A stretch of 64,000 bases of DNA from Epiperipatus broadwayi (lineage: Eukaryota > Onychophora > Udeonychophora > Euonychophora > Peripatidae): positions 372,001 through 436,000 of the forward strand of contig JAQFVV010006698.1 in NCBI GenBank assembly GCA_028023455.1, in the 5' to 3' direction. Of the stretch, positions 27,125-39,920 are shown piece by piece. The translations under genes were made by a program, and so were the position numbers. The notes beneath the pieces were generated by a model. It searched no databases. It was not told where the DNA came from and saw only the letters and a list, made by a program, of their open reading frames with translations. How positions within the stretch are numbered: position 1 is the stretch's first letter; each line of letters opens with the position of its first letter.

Positions 27125-27707
27125 AGATTTTGCAGATGATGTAGTTATTTTTGCAAATAATGCTTCAGAGCTCCAGGAAATGTTGCAGGAGTTAGCAGAT
27201 GAAAGTAGAAAAGTAGGACTAAAGATAAATGTTAAAAAGACTAAAGTAATGTTTAATCGATTTGCTCAAAATATGAAAATAAAGATTGATTATGAAGAAT
27301 TAGAAGTTAACAGTTACAAATACCTTGGTCAGATTATTAATACAGATGGAAACATAATGGAGGAAATTAATCATAGAATTAAACTTGGTTGGAGTGCTTT
27401 TGGTAGAAATAACTTGATACTAAAAGGAAATATGCCTATGTGTTTGAAAAGAATGGTTTTTAACAAATGTGTTTTACCAGCTTTTACTTATGGATCTGAG
27501 ACTTGGACACTTAATAGAAGAGCAATACAGAGACTTCAGACCACTCAAAGGAGTATGGAGAGATGTATGTTGGGAGTAACAAGAAGAGATCGAAAACGCA
27601 ATGTATGGGTAAGACAACAAACAGGTGTTACTGACCTTATTGAAAAAAATAAAAGATTGAAATGGAGTTGGGCTGGACATATTGCTAGAAGAAATGATAA
27701 TAGATGA
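27123..27707 (+). pseudogene. RTE-clade LINE, RT C-terminal fragment (open frame)
   Basis: An open 194-codon frame starts LDFADDVVIFANNASELQEM, with FADD as the catalytic motif C of reverse transcriptase. It continues VGLKINVKKTKVMFNRF, YLGQIINTDGNIMEEINHRI, KLGWSAFGRNN, VLPAFTYGSETWTLNRRAIQ, MLGVTRRDRKRN and LKWSWAGHIARRNDNR, a typical RTE thumb and C-terminal region. It lacks the endonuclease, RT motifs A and B and the 3' tail, so it is truncated at both ends although the frame is intact. The upstream edge is the TA tract. Confidence 0.88.
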
Positions 27708-28140
27708 ATAACGGATTACAACCGTGTATAAGAAATGTAATGCCAAAAACAATGAAACAGAGATGTTTCTCTGTTGAATTCTATATTATCAAAAATACAT
27801 TTTACTTTATAAGAATTTCCAGAGTAAAAAAAAAGCATCGGTTTCTTCAAGATATACATCATGAATTTTGTCTTTTTTTAAAAAATATTTATAAAAATTC
27901 ATTAGCAAATATTAGACAAGAGATTATTCAATAATAAATTATGTTTCTCCTAGTATCATTTTAACTATACCACTCTCACACATTCACTTCCAACACATTG
28001 TGGAGGAATGTAATCATAAACATATAATCAAAGATGTAAAATAAATTTCAAATCCCCAAAATAGGTAATTTCTCATCAGTTGGCCTAGACCACATTATTT
28101 TACACATTTCTTTATCAATGTTCAGTCCCTATACTGGTAG
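27708..28140. other. mostly unassigned, possible small RTE remnant
   Basis: Near 27860-27920 the plus strand encodes FLKNIYKNSLANIRQE, resembling ILKNIYKNASASIRLH of the RTE copy at 29050-29100; this may be a scrap of the same family. Nothing else seen. Confidence 0.35.
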
Positions 28141-28149
28141 AAAATTCAT

Positions 28150-31010
28150 CATCATCATAAAACATTATCAATCCGCTGCAGGATGAAGATCTCCAAGTTC
28201 AATTCAACTTCTCTGATCTTTAGCTTCTCTTCTCCACATCACCCCTGCGCACATTCTTATTTCATCCATCCATTTTACATGCAGTCTCTTCTCTGGGTCT
28301 TTTACAAACACTTTGAATCTAGTTTAAGATTTCAATTGTCCATCTATTATCATTTCTTCTAGCAATATGTCCAGCCCAACCCCACTTCAATCTTTTAATT
28401 TTTTCAATACGATAAGTAACACCTGTGTGTTCTTTTACCCATACATTGCATTTTCGATCTCTTCTTGTTACTCCCAACATGCATCTGTCCATACTTTTTT
28501 GAGAGGTCGGAAGTCTTTGTATTGCTCTTCTATTAAGTGTCCATGTCTCAGATCCATAAGTTAGAACTGGTAAAACATATTTATTAAAAACCTTTCTTTT
28601 CAAACACATAGGCATATTTCATTTTAGTATCAAAAAGCAGTCCAACCAAGTTTCATTCTATGATTAATTTCATCCATTATGTTTCCATCTGTATTAATTA
28701 TATGACCAAGGTATTTTTACCGTTAAACTTCTTCTAACTCATCATAATAAATCTTTATTTTTATATTTTGATAAAATCCATTAAACATTACTTTAGTATT
28801 TTTAACATATATCTTTAACCCTACTTTCCTCTGATAACTCCTGTAACATTTCCTGCAGATCTAAAACATTATTTGCAAAAACAACTACATCATCTGCAAA
28901 ATCTAAATGACTTAAATAATCTCCATTTACTTTCACTCCATTAGCTTCCCATTTTAATCCACAAAATATTTCTTGTGGCACTGCTGTAAAAAGTTTTGGA
29001 GTTATAGAGTAACCCTGTCTTACACCCTTGTCAATATTGACTTTCCCAGTAGCATTATGTAATCTAATTGATGCTGATGCATTTTTATAAATATTCTTTA
29101 AAATATGACAATATCCTGGATTTATACCTTCATGATCCAATGCTTTAATCACTGAAAAATGTTTATAGAATCAAGTGCCTTTTCATAATCTACAAATCGA
29201 AAGCATAGTGGCAACTCATATTCATTTGTCCATTCTATAACTTCTTTTAATATCTCGATAAGATCTACTGTAATAAAACCACATTCAAATCCACCTTGTT
29301 CTCTTGGTTGGTGGAAATCCAACGTAATCTGTAGACGAGTTGTAATTATCCTGGTAAAAATTTTGTATAAAACTAATAAAAGGCTGATACGTCTGTAATT
29401 TCTAATATCTCATTTATCACCTTTTTTTAAATATTAATATTAATACTGCATTCTTTCAATCGTCTTTATCATTTATACATTTAGTATATAACTTTGCTAA
29501 AAATTTTCTATTTTTTCACCTGCTTCTTTTATATATCAATTATAATCCCATCATTACCTGGAGCCTTTCCTTTCTTCATAAATTTAATTGCATATCTCAC
29601 TTCTTTATTTAGTAGGTACTTGTTCTTTATTACTATATTGTTGATGATAAAAGCCTTCTACCCATTTCATGATGTCATGTCTCTTTTTAGTAATAATTCC
29701 ATCTTTTGTTCTTATTGCATATATAAATTTCCTACCAATACCAAAATGTTGTTTTACACTCATGAGTCTTTTATTCTCTTTTACATTTTTCCTTGCTAGT
29801 TTACTGTTACACATTCCTATATCATTTTCAACTCTTTTCTACACCGTTTTACAAAAATCGAGATATTTAATCGTTTTTAATTCATCATTTTTATATATCT
29901 TTATATTTCTTCTATTCTTCATATATTCTCTAGTCTCAATAGAAATTTTATTGGTCAATTGTTGCTTTTTCTACCAGCTATCTTTGTTGCAGTTTTTAAA
30001 ATGGTATCAGTTATTTTCATATTAATTTCATTTACATCTGAATCATGTTCAAAATCTACGAATGTTTGAAACCAATTTGTAAGTTTTAATTTAAATTCCT
30101 TAGAATGTTTCTGAATATTAGAGATGTCAACTGTAAATATTGTTTTTCTTAATAATTTTGGTCTCTCCAGTTTTGCATTAACATGTATCTTACGATGATC
30201 ACTTCCTGTGTTAAATTTATTAAGAACATTACAATCTTGAAATATGTATTTTCTGTCAGTCAAAATATAATCGAATTCTGCTGTGATTTCATTTGGATGC
30301 TTCTATGTCCATTTCCTTTTAATATTTTTATCAAAAAAATAATTTGTAATATAAAGTTTTTATTTTTCTGCAAACTCCACAATTGTATGTCTTCTCTCAT
30401 TTCTATTACATAACCAAAATTACTTAGAGCCCTTTCATCTTTCATTTGTTTACTAATTTGAGCATTAATGTCTCCTATAACAATTTTAAAAGGTTGTTTA
30501 CTCTGATCAAAAGCTTTTTGTACATCCATATAAAAATATTTTACTATTTCATAACGATGACAACTTGTTGGAACATACACCCGAAAAATCTACATTTGGT
30601 ATCTGATATTATGTTGTATAACTAATCTTGCCACTCTGTCAGATACACCATCAATCTCAACAGTCCTTGTTCTTTCACTTTTTCTTTATGATAAATCATA
30701 CTCCACTTGTATTTCTAATTTCTGTGTCTTTATAATAGAGTACATGTCCACTTTGTAAATCAATTGTCTCTTCACCTTTTCTTCTATTTTCACATTGTGC
30801 AATAATGTCCCATTTAATGTAAGACAGTTTTACTTCTAATTCTTGTAATAATCCTTAACTTGATTGTGATTTGCAGTTGTAAGTACCTTATTAAAAAGTC
30901 ATCATCAAATGGCAACCTGGGTCTGCAATAAGAAGATTCTTAGCAACTTATACCTTTGGCCACCAACCACTGGTTTGGTTGGTGACTTTACAGCATCCTG
31001 GGAATAAGGT
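28150..31010 (-). pseudogene. RTE-clade LINE, near full-length, antisense
   Basis: On the minus strand from right to left: an APE-type endonuclease (ELEVKLSYIKWDIIAQC, ... KYIFQDCNVLNKFNTGSDHR), a linker (KWVEGFYHQQYSNKE), then RT with a motif-A-like YEKALDSI, motif B RQGYSITPKLFTAV, motif C FADDVVVFA, then the C-terminal GSETWTLNRRAIQRL and WAGHIARRNDNRW. The 3' end at 28148 has an ATG/TGA-rich tail as RTE elements do. Order and length (~2.9 kb) fit a nearly complete RTE. Many frameshifts and stops (for example beyond 30600) make it inactive. It is the reference for the other broken copies in the window. Confidence 0.88.
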
Positions 31011-31835
31011 CCATGATTTACAGTTATTCTGTCTTATCAGGCAACTGAGAATAAAGACCTTGGTGTTTCTTGATCTTAAACTCAACAATAAACTCACCAT
31101 GCTGGCCAATGCATGTTGGTGAGCAGCTCGTCCATGTTCGTATACAATATGAATAATCCCATAGTAATAACAGAAGCAATGACAAGAATGTATGGAGTGG
31201 ACATTATATATTTGCCATGCTCGATTTTCTTTATGGTTTCCAAGATTATTCAAAGTGTCTCCTTTCAGTTAAAAGCAAATATCTCTTGATTTAATGAAAG
31301 TCAATTAATATTTTCATTAGTCATTCATTATACTAAAAATTACCGAACAAAAATTATATTCTTGTAGTATGATTTTTACTACACTACTCTGATGCAAGGT
31401 AACTTGTGGATTATAGATTTTTTTCACGTGTCTTTTGTCATAATTTGATAATTACATTTCTCCACAGGATGGTAAGAGCAGATAGAAACCATTCCATTTC
31501 TTTCATGAGAACGGTGTAGAGAAAATTACACTACAGAAGTATAATTCATTATGGTATAATCTCTACCATAATGAATGACTAATTAATACAAATGATTAAT
31601 ATACTTTTATTAAGTGATTTGTGTCAAAGTTGTGAGAATAACATGTTTGATATTTATCAATTAAATTTAGTAATTTGCTAAATTTCATGCTCTGGATTTG
31701 AGTTGGTTTGTATTTCAATATTTAACATAGTTTAACATACAACTTCAAATTGGTGTCATTTTGAAGTTTGCTATTATTGGGATATAGACTTTTAAGCAGA
31801 GAGTGTTACTGGATGTTTGTAATTGTATAATAAAG

Positions 31836-31836
<1 letters not shown>
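31011..31836. other. unassigned, possibly RTE 5' end in first part
   Basis: The first ~250 bp may still be RTE 5' sequence, since a ggttggtgac-like stretch also ends the copy at 63980-64000. The rest is plain AT-rich DNA. Confidence 0.4.

Positions 31837-31929
<93 letters not shown>
31837..31929. repeat. (TA)n microsatellite at PLE-A left end
   Basis: 93 bp of TA ending two bases before the left arm of the PLE-A palindrome. Confidence 0.97.
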
Positions 31930-31932
<3 letters not shown>

Positions 31933-32087
31933 TATTCACTAGAATAAAAACTACAAAATTTTTAAAAAATGCCTGTATAAAATTAAAGATTAAAATTCTT
32001 TGCTATACCTCGCCCCGGTATTCCACCATCTTAAGTAGCAATCTGTCAATATTTAAATATGATCAAACTCTCACACAGTAAGCGTTC

Positions 32088-32459
32088 TCATGTGATTACC
32101 TCTTTCCATAAATTGTGAATATTAACACAATGACACTGTTTATTCAACACATTATCCGTACTATTTATAAAATAGGACTCCTTAATTCTTCTTTTCCTCA
32201 AATCATTTTCCATATGCAAAATAAAAACTCTATCAAAGCAGAATTCTCCATTACAACTCACAGCATGTTCTGCAAAAACAGATTTATATCTATCTGCAGA
32301 ACAACACAACTTATTATATAATAATTCATGCTCCCTAATCCTCTTTTTCAATGCACATTTGGTCTCCCCAATGTAACTATAACCACAATGACATACCACT
32401 TTATATATAACATTACATTTGTTGCTTTTATCAATTGAATCTTTGCCATTAATAACCAA
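32088..32459 (-). CDS. GIY-YIG endonuclease domain of a Penelope-like element (left arm)
   Basis: About 123 codons without an ATG start, so a 5'-truncated ORF. The segment CNVIYKVVCHCGYSYIGET matches the GIY...YIG core with the Cys-X-Cys insert between the halves that marks PLE endonucleases. KKRIREHE carries the expected Arg, and FCFDRVFILHMENDLRKRRI then KESYFIN contains the likely catalytic Glu. It ends NLWKEVIT. In an intact PLE this domain sits C-terminal to the reverse transcriptase and nicks target DNA. Here the RT is missing, so it is a remnant. The first ~12 codons lie in the palindrome spacer. Confidence 0.85.
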   Translation of the reverse strand: MVINGKDSIDKSNKCNVIYKVVCHCGYSYIGETKCALKKRIREHELLYNKLCCSADRYKSVFAEHAVSCNGEFCFDRVFILHMENDLRKRRIKESYFINSTDNVLNKQCHCVNIHNLWKEVIT

Positions 32460-32824
32460 GCAACAAATGTAATGTTATATATAAAGTGGTATGTCATTGT
32501 GGTTATAGTTACATTGGGGAGACCAAATGTGCATTGAAAAAGAGGATTAGGGAGCATGAATTATTATATAATAAGTTGTGTTGTTCTGCAGATAGATATA
32601 AATCTGTTTTTGCAGAACATACAGTGATTTGTAATGGAGAATTCTGCTTTGATAGAGTTTTTATTTTGCATATGGAAAATGATTTGAGGAAAAGAAGAAT
32701 TAAGGAGTCCTATTTTATAAATAGTACAGATAATGTGTTGAATAAACAGTGTCATTGTGTTAATATTCACAATTTATGGAAAGTAGGTAATTCACGTGAG
32801 AACGTTACTGGTGTGAGAGTTTGA
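32456..32824 (+). CDS. GIY-YIG endonuclease domain of a Penelope-like element (right arm)
   Basis: This is the mirror copy of the left arm. The frame is open from 32456 after a stop, without ATG, and reads SNKCNVIYKVVCHCGYSYIG onward. It differs from the left copy at a few residues (for example EHTVICNGEF against EHAVSCNGEF) and at the end (NLWKVGNSREN). The two arms have kept the frame and core residues with modest divergence, so the palindrome formed recently or has been homogenised by gene conversion. Confidence 0.85.
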   Translation, partial: PSNKCNVIYKVVCHCGYSYIGETKCALKKRIREHELLYNKLCCSADRYKSVFAEHTVICNGEFCFDRVFILHMENDLRKRRIKESYFINSTDNVLNKQCHCVNIHNLWKVGNSRENVTGVRV

Positions 32825-32980
32825 TCATATTTAAATATTAACGGATTGCTACTTAAGATGGTGGAATATACCGAAGCTAGCTATAGCAAAGAATTTTAAT
32901 CTTTAATTTTATACAGGCATTTTTTAAAAATTTTGTAGTTTTTATTCTAGTGAATATTGTTATTATACTTATATTATTTG

Positions 32981-32984
<4 letters not shown>

Positions 32985-33032
<48 letters not shown>
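32985..33032. repeat. (TA)n microsatellite near PLE-A right end
   Basis: 48 bp of TA, 27 bp outside the right arm. Confidence 0.97.
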
Positions 33033-33036
<4 letters not shown>

Positions 33037-35395
33037 TGATTATATTCTAGGCCAACTGGTTAAGCTTGAAATATGCATCTTGGTGATCATAAATATTTTT
33101 CATGTAACCTTGGTCATATGTTTATCATTACATCTCACAAGATGCTAGCACAAATAAACTAGTCTCAACATTGTATGAGAACATAGTGAAAATTACACTA
33201 CATAAATATAATTTATTAGTGTGATTACTACTCTCCAAAATTTTCTACATCAGTTTTACATGAAAGACTTTGTGGACTAAAATGAAAATTGAAGAGTGGA
33301 AATAAATGGTGATTATTGAAGTCATCTAGACTGTACAGATGGTGTGATAGTTGTAGAAAATAATGATTCACATCATCAAAATAAGTCATTAGAGAAATGT
33401 AAGACAGAAGGAATAAAGCCAAATGCTTAAAAGAACAAAGTTCAATAGAATTTGTTAATGTGAATGAAGTGCTATTGGTATAAGAAGAAATATGTCAATA
33501 TATTTAAAAAGGTACAATTTTTAGTAGGTGTATTTAAACATTTTTTCCCTCATTAACACTTAATAGAAAGTCATTCAATGATTTTACATCATTCAGTATT
33601 CAAAGACCTATTAGGAATAAAGGTTATATATTAAAAAAAAAAGCACATCTGAAAATAAAATATACAGATATTATTGGCATCGTGACTAATGTGGAGATTC
33701 ATTGTACATTTTGTTAGAAAAGATCATAACAGAAGGACAGTTAAAATCTTAAATGTTTCCAAATTGATTATAAAAGTATAATGATTACACATGAGAAGTA
33801 GGCAATAATGAAATTAGGGAATATTCTGGAATGATTTACAGAAGAGTAACTAGAGATTGAATAAACTGGATTAATCATGAAGCTACCAAAGAGCAGTTAA
33901 TCAATAATGATTGAACAAGATGGTGGTAATAAAAGTGTGTTTTCCATTAGATTTGAAATTTAAGATATCTAATTGACAAATAAACGAAATGAAAAAAATT
34001 CTGTGAAATTGTTATATTTCTATTAATTTAGGTTATATATTTAACCTTTCTATTTTGAGTTTTGGCTAAATTATTTTTTAAATAGTGTTATACAGATATT
34101 AGGGAATTTCTATTGCTTAAATTTGAGTTGATTTTTTTAAGAACCATAGTGTTTGTTTAATATTATATAGGTCATATCTGTTATATAATATTTTATATTT
34201 GTACTTTTTTTATTTATAGTCTCTAAAACTTTTTACATAAATTAAGGATATAATGAAATTAATTAATATGCTGTGAGTAAAACATTAAAGGGTCAAATTA
34301 ATTTTCTTAATTGTAGGATTTATAATACAGTGTTGAACTTTTATTTCATATTAGAGAAGATACAAAAATAGTTTTCCATCCAACATCTCATTGTATGACG
34401 TTTTATATTGGATGCATTTATTTGTCAAAATAGTTTTAATAATATAAATTACTTAAAAGGTATTTAGATTCTAGAGATAACTATATTATTTTAAATTTAT
34501 TTTCAAAATGGTTCAAGTTGCTTAAAATAAAAAACATTTTATCAAAATTGGTGAATGGAGAAGTTTAGAGAGTAAGAGTTTTAATAATAGAAATAAATAA
34601 TTATAGGAAATTATCTAAACGCTCAATTTCTTGGTGTGTTTTAATTTTATTCAAAATAATTCTAACCTAAGCATTTTAAAGAAAGGGCGTCTTTTTGTTT
34701 TCAATTCGCATTTGGAATGTAGTATTTAATTATATGTACTAAACATATTCAGATCTAAATAAGATAATTTTACTAACAATTTTGATCGAGCCATTACTTG
34801 AGAGAAAAAAAACGAAATTTGTTACCCCAAATAAATATATATTTTTTAACAGTTATATCGAAGGCAGCTGATGTTATCTCATTACCATAGATAAGTCTGC
34901 CAATTTTGTATAGTTAGATTCTAATGATTTTGAAAATTAACATTCTTTACATTAAGTAATGAAAAGTGGGATGATTTTAAAGTGTTATCTTAAAAATGAA
35001 ATCTAAATTAATTCATAATATAAAAGTTATAAAAAGATAAAATATAAATGACAAAAATATAAATTTAAAATGTTACTATAATATTTACTTTGTTCGTTAA
35101 GATTTTTTACTTTTTGTAAATCTTGAATCTCTTAAGATATGTTTGCTTTAAAAATGCGTTTTTTAATTTATTTTAAAAGTCCTTTTTTGTTGTTCTTATT
35201 GTTATATTTAAAAATCTGTGGTAAAATTAAAAAAATAAACAGGGTTCAATTTTGTGTCTCCTATTTTTTTGGAGGTTTTAATAAGTTAAATAGTTTTATT
35301 GTGGAGGATAATTGTATTTTTGATAGTTTACATATTGAAAATATGACCAACCAGTAAATGCATTTTTCTGCTTTAAAAAAGCTAATTGTTTTTTT
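33033..35395. other. unassigned AT-rich sequence
   Basis: Part of 33320-33970 looks like a very decayed LINE (short phrases such as gatggtgtgatagttgtag and aataaagccaaatgcttaaa echo the RTE RT region), but I cannot align it confidently. The remainder is low-complexity A/T. Confidence 0.4.
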
Positions 35396-35399
35396 TTTA

Positions 35400-35490
35400 A
35401 ATGTCATAGCATCGGCCGGGACGCAAACCCGCAACCCGGGCAACTGCCTGCAAGTGCAAGACATTCGCGCTGACCTCTCGACCCCCAATG
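35400..35490 (-). mobile_element. tRNA-like SINE, copy 2
   Basis: Minus strand: gggggtcgagaggtcagcgc (A-box region), then ggttgcgggtttgcgtcccg (B-box region) and gatgctatgacat, followed by a poly-A tail (the T-run at 35390-35399 on the plus strand). No unambiguous TSD. Confidence 0.8.
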
Positions 35491-35936
35491 AATGCTGTTT
35501 ATAATTTCATTTTGTTGGATTTAATACATTTTAGGTGTATTAAGGTATTTTTTTTCTCTCAATATATTGATTTATTAAGAAAGTAGATTTTTTTTTTACA
35601 TAAACCACAGTTGAAAGTTTTAAATTTGAGCGTTTATATTAATAATTTTTATCAATCATCCATTAGACAAGACATTTATACGTTTGATAATCATAATCAT
35701 CGTTAACAATTATCAATCCACAGTAGGATGAAAATCTTTCCCATTTCAATCCATGTTATCTGTTCTCTAGCCTCTCTTTTTCATACCATCCCAGCACACT
35801 TCCTTATTTTATACAACCATCTCACATGTGATCTCATTATAGGTCATTTACATCAAACTGTCCATCTATTATCATCTTTTCTAGAAATATGTCCAGCCAA
35901 CTTTACATCAGTTTCCTTATTATTTAAATGATGCAA

Positions 35937-36499
35937 ATAATAATCCACTGAACATGACATGATCATCATTTCTTATGCTTGCTCATAACTACTAAACATC
36001 TCATGATCACCATCTCATGCTAGCACATAACTGTTTTTAATCAGGCAAAAACTCTTCAAATAGTAGTGCCACCTTATGCTAACCAGAGTAATCAATGGAT
36101 GTCAGAAGGCTTGTGCATAAAATCCCTACCTAGTGCCTACTCATCATAAACTAGTCTGGGGATATTGGATGAGTAGGCACTAGATAGGGATTTTATGCAC
36201 AAGCCTTCTGGCATCCATTGATTATTCTGATTAGCACAAGATGGCATTACTATATGGAAAGTTTTTGCCTGTTTACTTTCTCATAACTGTTATTAAAACA
36301 GGAAAAACTCTCAATAAAGTAGGGCCACTCAGTGGAAGCCAGAGTAATAAATGGATGCCAGAAGGCTTGTGTGTAAAATCTCTAGTGCATTTTATGGACA
36401 GGTTTTCTGGCATTTATTGATTACTCTGATTTTCACTGAATGGAACTATTGTAGGAGAGTTTTGCCTATTTTGATGTAAGAAATACATGACTATTGTCT
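35937..36499. mobile_element. two foldback (hairpin) elements in tandem
   Basis: Foldback 1 has arms of about 115 bp (36029-36145 and 36167-36290), and foldback 2 lies at about 36291-36480. Each arm holds gtaatcaatggatg, cagaaggcttgtgcataaaa and a copy of ggcaaaaactct or its complement. They sit inside RTE copy 3. Related single arms occur at 51429-51530 and 53932-54115. Confidence 0.8.
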
Positions 36500-37107
36500 T
36501 ATCTAGATCTTTTTTTCAATTTTGTTTGTTATTTGTAACATGAATCTTTTCATAATTCGTTAAATGCCTGGAATCTCTGTATTGATTTTCTGTTAGGTGT
36601 TCAGTTGTCAGATCCATAAGTAAGAACAGTTAAAACAGTTATTAAAAACTTTTTTTCAAACACATAGGCATATATTCTTTTAATATTAAGTTATTTCTAC
36701 CAAAAGTATTCAAACCAAGTTAAGGTCTATGATTAATTTCATACATTAAATTTGCATCTTTAGTAACAATCTGAGCAAGATAATTGTAGTTGTTAATTTC
36801 TGGTAACTAATCATTATCAACATTTATTTTCATGTTTTAAGAAAATTCACTGAACATTACTTAGTCTTTTTAACATCAACTTTTAGGATTATTTTCTTAA
36901 TTTTATCTGGCAATTTTTGCAACTTTCATAAAGCTCTGAAGCACCACTTGCAAAAAAAAAAAAAACAACAACAACAACAAAAAAAAAACAATTACATCAT
37001 CTGTAAAATCCAAATGTCATAAATCATCTAAATTTATTTTTATTGTTTTAGCTTCCTATTTTAAACTGCAAAATATTTTTTGCAATACTGCTGTAAAAAA
37101 GATTTGA

Positions 37108-37123
37108 AAATATGGAACCAACT
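37108..37123. repeat. 16-bp target-site duplication (left)
   Basis: aaatatggaaccaact here is repeated exactly at 43429-43444, bracketing the LINE at 37124-43428. Confidence 0.97.
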
Positions 37124-37267
37124 GATCTTCCACTTTTGGCAGCCATCTTTGCAACTGGTCTTACAAAAAGCGTCCCTTAGTGATTCAATTTCAGGAAGAT
37201 AGGGACGATTGTCCCCTTACCCTTACGTTTCTTATTCAAGGTAAGTCGGTTTTAATCATTATATATT

Positions 37268-39914
37268 ATGGAAAGTGATAATATAATCGATAACTCACAA
37301 ATTAAGGTTAGCCCCGATCTCAGCATTCAATCTAGTAATGCAGTCATTGGTCGTAAATTTTATAGCCTTAGATCTAATCTAAATTCATCCAAAATAACTT
37401 CTACAACAAATAAAAACCCACAAACCAATATTTCAAAAGAAAACAGCATCACAAATATCAACAAAAGTTTAGAAAATATTCAACTTACCCCTAATATAAG
37501 TAATAGCATTAATATCTCATCAAGCGAAACTATTGAAATTAATTAAAAATACAAGCAAAAACCAATCATCACCTCTCCGAAGACTTTATGCACCCTCAGA
37601 AGACTCTAATGAGCAATTTCCTTTTCCCAATAATACCCTGGAAACCATATCTAAAAATAATAGACAAAATTACCGACAAGATGATTTCGGCGAATTTTTT
37701 AAAGTAAAAACTTTTCCACCAGAGGTCGACAAAACCAGTGCTGTCACATTACAGTTTGTCAACAGTAAATTTAAAAATCAAAAAGAAGAAACAAATTTTA
37801 AAACCAATAAATCACATTCCAGAACAAACAAAGATTATAGCGCAGAACAATCCATTGCTACTTCAGCCAACTTACAATCTAATCCAATTTCTTCAATACC
37901 AATATTGAAAAATTCCTATACGTACGCAAATATCGTAAGGTCTAAAAATTCTGAGAGCATCTTCGAAAATATTAAGGCCGATAATTTCAATGAACTATAT
38001 TTGAATATCTCAGAATTAGACATAGAACAAGAATCAAACACTTTGGAAAATGTATCATTTAATATAAACGATCTTAATGACGACACGTTCCTAAAAATAA
38101 ATAATGAGTTCAACAAACCGATTCCCAATAACCTATATAAATCATTTGCTAACTACAACAGCAATAAGTCATTAATCTTAGCCATAACAAATCAACAATG
38201 TGCTCTATATAAGTTCCCTCTAGAACAGCTATACAGTCTAATCAATCAAAAACAATTAGGCAGAGGCATTCATATGATTCTTAATCATCCCAATGACCGC
38301 TATGTTATCGTTGCGTTTAAAACGTGGGCGGACCGTATGAACTTTAAAAATAAATACAGATCTTTAGGAAATTTTATACTATGCTCGATAGATATGAACT
38401 GTCCTGTTACACTATCTGGCAGAATCCAAAACTGCCTTGGCCACTTGAAAAAACAAGAACTACAAGACATCCTTATTAATTATGGTTCAGTTAGCAAATT
38501 TAAACACCTATTAAACCCTCACTGCGAAGATCAAATCCTGTCCAATACAGTTATCTTCACACTTATATTGAAGAAAAACATTATACCCACCGACATACCC
38601 ATTATTATTACTGCAAGAGGCTCTCCTATGGTTTTGACATTCAGGGGAGTACATCCACAATGTTTCTTCTGCCTTCAAAGAACACACCTCATTAAAGATT
38701 GTGCAGCAAGAATATGTACACACTGTGGTATTAAAAAGAATAAAGTTCACAGATGTCCTGGTAGACCTACTAACATGGCTTTCACATCCTTAAATAGACA
38801 ATCACCACATGGGCCTAATTCAATCAGCAACCCCACAAACCCAGACAACCTGATTTAAATAAATCCTCCAACAAACCCTTTCACATCCAAACCTATCTTT
38901 TAAAATGAAAATATTCAAGAATGAACAAATGACAACCTCTACACTAATAGTAGTGAATCAGAGATCCAAGCAATTACATATACTGTGCCTAAACCAATCA
39001 CTCAAACCAATAAGACTAAAGATCATACATATGATACATATTATACTAATCCCCAAGAAACAATACTAGGCCAAACTCTTGATACAAAAGAAGGCAATAT
39101 GACCAAACCACCTGACGAGAGCAAGGAAAATACAGGTGATGAAGAAAATATACTCAAAAAATTTCAAAACAATCCATCCATAACAACTCCCACCCAGTTT
39201 AAAACCATTGATACATCTTCATTTGGGTCAGTTAAGTCCAGTAAACCTAAACAAAGTGATCCACAAACTGTCCTCAATTCTTCAACTCCTGCAATAATTA
39301 ACCATCCATATGAAAAGACTTATCAAACAATCAACTCGAAAGTCAGCACAGTTAATGTTTCCCAACAATTACAGCAAACCGAAAATGACTCAGGTCTAAA
39401 ATTTAAAACAAATTCCTATAACAATAAAAAAACACTTTTATCAAAAGAACAGGAAAATGAAAAAAACACTATTAAATTTCAAAACCCTCAAAAAACTGAC
39501 ACAACAAATACCCAAAATACAAATAAGAAAAATAAAAGAAAATCAATTTGTTCAGATAAATCAAGCTCTGATGATGATAGCGCCCATCTGATACATTACT
39601 CACCTCTACCCTCTAACAAACAAATTTCAGATATATCAAGCACAAAGCCTCGCAAATCCATAGAAAAAAAGAGGAAAACCATGGATCCTACAACCATTGA
39701 TACCATTGATCCTTCTGATGAATCTTAGACAGATTACAATACTACATTAAACACCGAAGATTTCATGGATGCATTTTCTCAACCAACAACTATATCACCA
39801 ATCCATCCACAAATTCAATCACAAGACTCTGATTGCCAAACAACATCAGACCTCATTAACATGGAGATGTCCCACATTGACTTAGTACACTTTGCTGAGG
39901 ACAGATTGGATTAA
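37268..39914 (+). pseudogene. LINE ORF1 (gag-like, two CCHC knuckles), broken
   Basis: Starts MESDNIIDNSQIKVSPD at 37268. A frame change near 37533-37546 moves into the frame used for the rest. Residues corresponding to 38160-38640 form an RRM-like or gag-like core (MILNHPNDRYVIVAFKTWAD, then SKFKHLLNPHCEDQ). The zinc knuckles are CFFCLQRTHLIKDC (CX2CX4HX4C) and CTHCGIKKNKVHRC, at about 38661-38752. The frame stops at 38856, a little further on and at 39726, yet similar low-complexity Ser/Thr/Asn-rich sequence continues in the same frame to FAEDRLD and a stop at 39912-39914. ORF1 therefore probably once ran about 880 codons, ending 6 bp before ORF2. It should bind the element's RNA. Confidence 0.8.
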
Positions 39915-39920
39915 TCTATC

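Larger units (their letters stand above)
31932..32957. mobile_element. PLE family A, head-to-head palindromic copy
   Basis: Two ~495-bp arms (31932-32425 and 32460-32957) are inverted copies with few differences, separated by 34 bp. Each arm holds a GIY-YIG endonuclease coding end and the 3' UTR, with the 3' ends facing outward. No Penelope reverse transcriptase is present in either arm. TA tracts lie on both outer sides (31837-31929, adjacent; 32985-33032, 27 bp away). The fragment at 5322-5439 is a third, short copy. Confidence 0.9.

Noticed and set aside
29494-30025. Plus-strand Phe/Ile-rich ORFs at 29494-30413 resembling membrane proteins
   Set aside because: They are complements of the antisense RTE coding sequence; the hydrophobic look comes from AT-rich antisense codons.
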